Source: DATJAJ01 sp035622335 (GTDB lineage: Archaea > Thermoproteota > Nitrososphaeria > Nitrososphaerales > Gagatemarchaeaceae). From it: a DNA stretch of 18,576 nucleotides. The stretch spans positions 1 through 18,576 of the forward strand of contig DASPVO010000036.1 in NCBI GenBank assembly GCA_035622335.1, read 5' to 3'. Of this stretch, positions 14,461-18,576 are shown in pieces (within the stretch, counting starts at the first letter, position 1; each line of letters opens with the position of its first letter). Made by a program: the position numbers and the translations under genes. Under the pieces are notes generated by a model that saw nothing but the letters and a program-made list of their open reading frames with translations, made no database searches and was not told where the DNA came from.

Positions 14461-16209
14461 TTGAAGAGGATGGACTTGGAATCTGTACTGGTTATCGGGA
14501 ACGCTTTAAGGCGTAATCTAAGAAAAAAGTACGGAAACAAAGCCATGCGGTTAGGATGCGTTAGCGTGCAGTCGGCAGACGCCACTGCGTCCTCCGCTCG
14601 TGCCGAGAGGGCCAGGGCTAGGCCGGGAATAGCATTTGTTGGACAACTGATAATCGCAGGCGCTATCATAATCGTTGGTATCTCACTCGTCACGACGTTC
14701 GTTTACGTTCCTCCAGGGACGAACCACTCCGTGGGCCAGATGGCTTCAGACCCGGTAACTGTCACCGTCACGACCACCACCGGGGTGACATCGACAGCGA
14801 CTGTGACTCAGACCTCTTCTTCGACACAGACTGAGACCCAAACCACCACTCAGACCGCGGTCACGACTATGACACAAAACACAACATCCACGGCGACTGA
14901 GACTGAGACCTCCACCGCGACGACAACTCAGACCGCTACTTCGGCCATCACCTCGACGGAGACGACGACGGCGACGTCCACCATAGCAGCGACCACAATA
15001 ACTACGACAACCTCCCAGACGGTAACCTCGGTCTACACCTCGACCTCCACCGTCTACGACGTGACTTCGTTCGTCACCAAGACGACCTCTACCACCACGA
15101 CCGCAACGGCGACCTCGACCTCCACTGACCTGCTGACGTCCACCACCACCTCGACGTCAACCGCAACCTCGACGGCGACATCGACCACTACTTCGACGGC
15201 GACGGCCACATCAACATCCACGGCGACCACGACGTCCACTGCGACGGCCACCTCGACCAAGACGGTGACCAATACCGCTACCTCGACCACGACTTCGACG
15301 GCCACGTCGACCACTACATCCACAGCGACGGCGACATCGACCACGACATCGACGCTAGTCTCAACGTCCACAGCTACCGCCACCTCAACGACGACCTCGA
15401 CGCTCGTCACGACGACCACAGCGACGGCCACCTCTACGGCAACCGTGACGTCCACGTCGGTCGACACAACGACGACAACCGCTACTGCGACGACCACTTC
15501 GACATCGGACGTCACGAGTACGTTCTCGACGACGGTCACGGTCACTACGACGGTCAATGGCTCTGCGGTATTCCGCCACGGACCGCCGGGCCCTTGCGGC
15601 GATCAGTGCAGCTTACAGGGCGGCAGCAACAGCAACTTGCTCAGCTTCCTAGCCTCGGCAGGGATAGTCGGCTCGTGCATCGTTTCGCCTGCCTTCGCCC
15701 TTGTGGGGAGGCGGAAGGTGGAGAGAGGCCAAGCCCCAATGCTCGAGAGCCCATCCAAGGTCGACGAACCCTCATCGGACGCCTCGAGAGGTGCTCTCTC
15801 AGACTGGAAGGGAGGTTATATCCCCGACATGAACAAGTCCATTGCGTTGCGGGCTGACGGAGTAGAGTTCGGACAGAGCCGAGCTTTTCTTAGGAAAGAG
15901 AGGGAGAAGAAGACATACCTCGTGACTAAGGTGCTGTTCAAGCAGGCGGCCACGGACGAGTCGCAATACGTCGCCACCGTCCAGGAGCTCGACTACCGCC
16001 GGTACAACGCCGGTCCGTCCTCCGCGCCCCTGGAAGACTTCGTGCTCGGCCCAGTGACGCAGTTCGCCTTCACCGCCAGTCCTCTGTTGGCGGCAGACCT
16101 AGTATCCTTCGTGAACGGCGAGTTCGGGAAGCCTGGAATGCTGTATCTGAACGTCGTCGAGGGGATAAACGTCACATGGAAGTACTCCCCTCACAGAATC
16201 GAACTCTAG
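14461..16209 (+). CDS. Mucin-like two-helix membrane protein with cytoplasmic C-terminal domain
   Basis: The 582-residue frame has a basic N-terminal segment and a first membrane helix at about 58-82 (FVGQLIIAGAIIIVGISLVT). Next comes a 268-residue tract (about 98-365) almost entirely of Thr with Ser, Ala and Val, then a short Cys-containing stretch (GPCGDQCSL). A second helix lies at about 392-414 and is followed by basic residues (GRRKVERG). A ~165-residue soluble, protein-like domain ends the chain. The layout predicts an outer Thr/Ser loop, probably densely O-glycosylated, with both ends inside the cell. No family is recognised for the C-terminal domain. The start is uncertain: TTG 14461, ATG 14470 and ATG 14548 (TATA-like TTTAAG about 40 bases before) are all possible. 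Confidence 0.82.
   Translation: MKRMDLESVLVIGNALRRNLRKKYGNKAMRLGCVSVQSADATASSARAERARARPGIAFVGQLIIAGAIIIVGISLVTTFVYVPPGTNHSVGQMASDPVTVTVTTTTGVTSTATVTQTSSSTQTETQTTTQTAVTTMTQNTTSTATETETSTATTTQTATSAITSTETTTATSTIAATTITTTTSQTVTSVYTSTSTVYDVTSFVTKTTSTTTTATATSTSTDLLTSTTTSTSTATSTATSTTTSTATATSTSTATTTSTATATSTKTVTNTATSTTTSTATSTTTSTATATSTTTSTLVSTSTATATSTTTSTLVTTTTATATSTATVTSTSVDTTTTTATATTTSTSDVTSTFSTTVTVTTTVNGSAVFRHGPPGPCGDQCSLQGGSNSNLLSFLASAGIVGSCIVSPAFALVGRRKVERGQAPMLESPSKVDEPSSDASRGALSDWKGGYIPDMNKSIALRADGVEFGQSRAFLRKEREKKTYLVTKVLFKQAATDESQYVATVQELDYRRYNAGPSSAPLEDFVLGPVTQFAFTASPLLAADLVSFVNGEFGKPGMLYLNVVEGINVTWKYSPHRIEL
14752..15557 (+). repeat. Low-complexity Thr/Ser coding tract, degenerate minisatellite
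   Basis: About 800 bases are built from imperfect repeats of ACC/ACG/ACA with TCG/TCC and GCG/GCC codons, giving peptide units such as TATSTTTST. Synonymous positions vary strongly, so the peptide pattern appears selected and is not only the product of recent slippage. Long open frames on the opposite strand here (Val/Asp-rich) are mirrors of this composition. Confidence 0.85.
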
Positions 16210-16319
16210 CGACAGAGCAAGGTCACGCTCCAGCGAATTCCACAATCACTCTTTGACGGGGTGCGGGTTTGGACAAAAGCGCAAAAGTATGCAAATGAGA
16301 TAGTGCATGCCGAACACGC

Positions 16320-16520
16320 TTGGAATACGAGACGAAATTGAAGCCCTTCGAATTGGAGAAGGGAGACTTGGAGGCAGAGATCTCAGCGCTCAGAATGAGA
16401 ATCGCCGTCATGGAGAACGAGGAGTGCGAGTCCGAGTTTCTCCAAGCAAGGCCTGAAGAGGACAAGTTTGAATTCCAAGGCGCCTTCCTGGACAGAGTCG
16501 AGGCCGTCATAATCTCGTAG
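16320..16520 (+). CDS. Tiny acidic coiled-coil protein, paralogue of 17125-17259
   Basis: A 66-residue protein from TTG 16320. Residues 1-35 form one amphipathic charged helix (EYETKLKPFELEKGDLEAEI then SALRMRIAVMENEE) with heptad-like spacing, and the rest is acidic. Aligned without gaps to the protein at 17125, it shares the pattern [YF]E.K[LM]K.[FY]..E[KR]..[LF]EAEI.AL...IA..., including nine of thirteen residues identical over the EAEI core. Both use TTG starts. The two therefore appear to be paralogues. A TATA-like AAAAGTATGCAAAT lies about 30 bases before the start. No known family is recognised. The basis is direct comparison of the two frames. Confidence 0.6.
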   Translation: MEYETKLKPFELEKGDLEAEISALRMRIAVMENEECESEFLQARPEEDKFEFQGAFLDRVEAVIIS

Positions 16521-16705
16521 GCCCGAGAGACACGACATTTTCGAATTTCAGAGAATCAGATCAAACTGTGGAGCCGAACTTCTCCAAGATGCTTCGTCCC
16601 CCGAACGAAGAGGCGTTGTCGAAATACAGAGGTCAAAGTCGCTCAACTCTTGGAACGCCCCAGAATCGATATCCGTCCCCGATGGGGAAGTGATGCCTGA
16701 CTTCC

Positions 16706-16933
16706 ATGATGAAGAGAATAACGATAACTCTGGAGGAGGACATGTACCTCAAGCTCCTCGAGTACTCACTGGAAAGGAGCAAAGCGAAACTTCGCAATTA
16801 CAGCATGAGCGAAGCCATCAGGGAACTACTCTCGGAAGAGCTCTCAAAGATCGAACACTCGAAGCCCAGAAATCCGGAGGACTGGGTCCACTCGCCGTTC
16901 TCAGAAGGCGGGTCAAAGTCGAGGACTCCTTAG
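16706..16933 (+). CDS. Ribbon-helix-helix (CopG-type) regulator
   Basis: A 75-residue protein. An N-terminal strand KRITITLEEDMYLKLLEYSL (3-22) is followed by helices with SMSEAIRELLSEEL (33-46), the classic strand-helix-helix of a MetJ/Arc/CopG DNA-binding dimer. A ~28-residue polar tail with Pro, Ser and Arg follows. Such proteins are repressors or antitoxins. No toxin-like gene adjoins it here. It lies between two paralogous tiny coiled-coil genes on the same strand, which it could regulate. The start is ATG 16706 (the next codon is also ATG). Confidence 0.85.
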   Translation: MMKRITITLEEDMYLKLLEYSLERSKAKLRNYSMSEAIRELLSEELSKIEHSKPRNPEDWVHSPFSEGGSKSRTP

Positions 16934-17124
16934 ACTCTATCTGACACCGAGTTCTCTTTGGCACCGGTCGAGGGCACCCTTGCCCGAGATCTTCCAAGAG
17001 CATGTGCCTGGTTTGATACGCAGGTCCCAATGGTTCATCTCTTTCAAGAACGTCGCTAGGCCAAATTTGCGGTTAGGTCAAGAACCGAGATGTATCTCGC
17101 CGTCCGTATCTCGCCGGCGGTCCC

Positions 17125-17259
17125 TTGTTCGAGAAGAAAATGAAGGTGTACAAGGATGAAAGGGCTTTCTTCGAAGCTGAGATAAAGGCGCTGAAGGAAA
17201 AGATAGCAACCAAGGACGAAGAAGAGATCCCGAAGGAAGTCGTCGCGTCAGCGGAGTAG
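17125..17259 (+). CDS. Tiny coiled-coil protein, paralogue of 16320-16520
   Basis: TTG 17125 to TAG 17257-17259 gives 44 residues, containing KKMKVYKDERAFFEAEIKAL and ending PKEVVASAE. An ATG at 17140 is in frame (39 residues), but alignment with the 16320 protein extends to the TTG start: LEYETKLK against LFEKKMK, both beginning with TTG. The helix core EAEI.AL...IA and the following acidic cluster (TKDEEE against VMENEE) match the paralogue. The protein is probably an all-helix oligomer or partner-binding peptide. A T-run at 17293-17298 follows the gene. Confidence 0.55.
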   Translation: MFEKKMKVYKDERAFFEAEIKALKEKIATKDEEEIPKEVVASAE

Positions 17260-17292
17260 CCAAAATTCTCAATCTTGTCCGTTAGGACTCCC

Positions 17293-17298
17293 TTTTTT
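17293..17298 (+). terminator. T-run terminator after the tiny coiled-coil gene
   Basis: CCCTTTTTTG on the plus strand, 34 bases after the stop at 17259, is a typical archaeal oligo-T termination signal. The opposite-strand gene ends at 17323, so the two genes converge here. Confidence 0.5.
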
Positions 17299-17322
17299 GT
17301 ACGACGGCTCAGGGTGACGAGT

Positions 17323-18576
17323 TTAGGACAGACGTCTTCCTACGCCGCGATATGAGAACCCAGCCGTTGTCGCATCGGTCGGTCTCACCACGTTTCTCGA
17401 GTCCACGAGTGCGGCCTTCTTCCTCACGAGCCTCGACAGCTTCGGCAGGTCCAGGTTTTCGAACTCTTTGTGGGCCGTTCCGATTATTATCGCGTCTGCG
17501 CCCTTCGCCGCCGACTCAAGCGAGCTCTGAGTATTGAGCCCGAAGACGCTCTGGCCGAGAAGCATCGGGTCGTAGATCTGAACCGTCGCGCCCATCTCCA
17601 CAAGCCTGTTTGTGACCCTTTCGAGGGGAGATAGCTGCACGTCTCTCACTCCGGGCTTGTAGGTCACGCCCATTATCGCGATCTTTGAGCCCTTGATAGT
17701 CTTCCCGACGTCGTTAAGGGCCTCAGAGGTGAGCTCGACGACGTGGTCGGGCATCCTGTCGTTTATCTCTCTGGCCAGCCTGATCAGATAGGGAATGTTT
17801 CCCGTCTTCATGCCTTCGACTATCAGGTAGTAGGAGTTCACTGGTAGGCACGGGCCTCCTACACCGGCGCCTGGATAGTGCGGCATGAAATTGTACTTGG
17901 TGGCACAGGCGTTGATCACCTCGATCGTATCGATGCCAAAGTTCTCGAAGAGCAGCGCAAATTCGTTTGCCAGGGCTATGTTGACGTCTCTGAACAGGTT
18001 CTCTGTCAGCTTTACCGCGTTGGCCGTCTTGGGGCTGCTGACCCTTATGACATCGACGCCGAGGCCTGCGCTATAGAGCTCTGAGACTAGCTCGGTGCAT
18101 CCAGGGTCCAGAGAGCCGACGATTCTCGGGACCGACTTCATGTTCACCACTATGTTGCCTGGGTCGGACCTCTCGGGGCAGCTCGCTAGGCCGAAGTCCA
18201 GTCCTCCCTTCATGCCTGACTCCTGCTCGATTATCGGACGAACCATCTCCTCGACTATCCCTGGTCCCACCGTGCTCTCCACTATCACTACGGTCCCCTT
18301 CGAGATACTCCTCCCGAGAGTCTTGGATGCCGCCCTTATCGCGGAGTAGTCCGGACTCTTCGTCTGGTCCACTGGCGTCGGGACGCACACGATGACGAAT
18401 TGCGAGGACTTGACAGCCCTTGCGGCATCCGTCGTGGCAGTCAGCCGTCCAGCCTTGACGTTTCTCTTCACTATTTCCGGCAGGCCGGGCTCGTCCACAA
18501 GCCCGCACTTCCCTCGGTTAGTCTCATCCACTATCGACTCGCGGACATCTATTCCCACTACCCTGGCCCCAGCATC
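17323..18576 (-). CDS. Nucleotide-sugar 6-dehydrogenase (UDP-sugar type), N-terminus outside window
   Basis: The frame is open to the right edge (…DAGARVVGIDVRES), so only the first part of the NAD-binding Rossmann domain is missing. At least 417 residues are visible. Recognisable parts are VIVCVPTPVDQTKSPDYSAI, the ESTVGPGIVEE loop, SCPERSDPGN, and the active-site motif GAGVGGPCLPVNSYYL with the catalytic Cys. The C-terminal UDP-binding domain has IAIMGVTYKPGVRDVQLSP. The segment order fits the WecC/UDP-ManNAc-UDP-GlcNAc dehydrogenase branch, which oxidises C6 of a nucleotide sugar twice using NAD. The Asp common in PxD of the motif is Asn here. The product would feed glycan or S-layer decoration, consistent with the Thr/Ser-rich surface proteins nearby. 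Confidence 0.92.
   Translation of the reverse strand, partial: DAGARVVGIDVRESIVDETNRGKCGLVDEPGLPEIVKRNVKAGRLTATTDAARAVKSSQFVIVCVPTPVDQTKSPDYSAIRAASKTLGRSISKGTVVIVESTVGPGIVEEMVRPIIEQESGMKGGLDFGLASCPERSDPGNIVVNMKSVPRIVGSLDPGCTELVSELYSAGLGVDVIRVSSPKTANAVKLTENLFRDVNIALANEFALLFENFGIDTIEVINACATKYNFMPHYPGAGVGGPCLPVNSYYLIVEGMKTGNIPYLIRLAREINDRMPDHVVELTSEALNDVGKTIKGSKIAIMGVTYKPGVRDVQLSPLERVTNRLVEMGATVQIYDPMLLGQSVFGLNTQSSLESAAKGADAIIIGTAHKEFENLDLPKLSRLVRKKAALVDSRNVVRPTDATTAGFSYRGVGRRLS

Noticed and set aside
15054..15557. Long minus-strand frame rich in Val, Asp and Ala
   Set aside because: It mirrors the ACC/ACG/TCG repeats of the Thr/Ser tract; the composition arises from the complementary codons and no homology pattern is seen.
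14752..15557. CRISPR-like or tandem non-coding repeat array
   Set aside because: Units are irregular, lack constant spacers and keep an open reading frame with strong Thr/Ser codon choice; it is a coding low-complexity tract.
13095..16695. 14-base identity ATGGGGAAGTGATG at 13095-13108 and 16682-16695
   Set aside because: Flanks are unrelated, and both lie in short spacers near gene ends. Probably chance or a weak shared signal; no function can be supported.

Overview
The window looks archaeal. Several intergenic regions carry a TATA-like box about 23-35 bases before a start codon, which suggests leaderless transcripts. TTG and GTG starts are common, and the tRNA-Leu gene does not encode its CCA end. 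The gene content also fits: two KaiC/RecA-like proteins with degraded ATP-binding loops, a DUF4382 surface protein, a ribbon-helix-helix regulator and Thr/Ser-rich membrane-anchored proteins. Base composition is moderately GC-rich. A soil-type heterotrophic member of the Nitrososphaerota/Thaumarchaeota or a related lineage is my guess. The lineage is inferred and not proven by anything in the window.

Layout. 1-1327: the tail of a Lys-rich protein and an MFS exporter. 1367-2288: a tRNA-Leu(UAG) gene followed directly by the N-terminal stub of a tyrosine integrase, which runs into a truncated and frameshifted FAD monooxygenase. This is a scar of a mobile element at a tRNA. 2318-3821: a two-gene overlapping operon of a RecA/KaiC-like protein and a polytopic membrane protein. 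3822-5568: a gene-poor region around an F420/NADP-type oxidoreductase, with two diverged copies of a ~225 bp repeat. The repeat carries segments matching both ends of the tRNA-Leu gene. 5569-6371: an ArsR regulator and AHSA1/SRPBCC protein operon with palindromic sequence over its promoter. 6460-7275: a second KaiC-like protein without a P-loop. 7345-10319: a nitrilase-family amidohydrolase divergent from an APC permease, probably an uptake and hydrolysis module. 10579-13073: a DUF3052 protein, a C-terminally anchored secreted protein, a small winged-helix protein, a possible nuclease-fold protein and a membrane protein. 13111-16209: two divergent surface proteins, one with DUF4382 and a short Thr/Ser linker, the other with a ~268-residue Thr/Ser mucin-like tract between two membrane helices. 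16320-17259: two tiny related coiled-coil proteins flanking a ribbon-helix-helix regulator. 17323 to the window end: a nucleotide-sugar 6-dehydrogenase (5' end outside the window), which could supply uronic-type sugars for glycosylation.

The most unusual items are the pair of tiny paralogous TTG-start coiled-coil proteins, the mucin-like two-helix protein with its cytoplasmic C-terminal domain, the KaiC-like/membrane-protein operon, and the tRNA-Leu-linked repeats next to an integrase relic.
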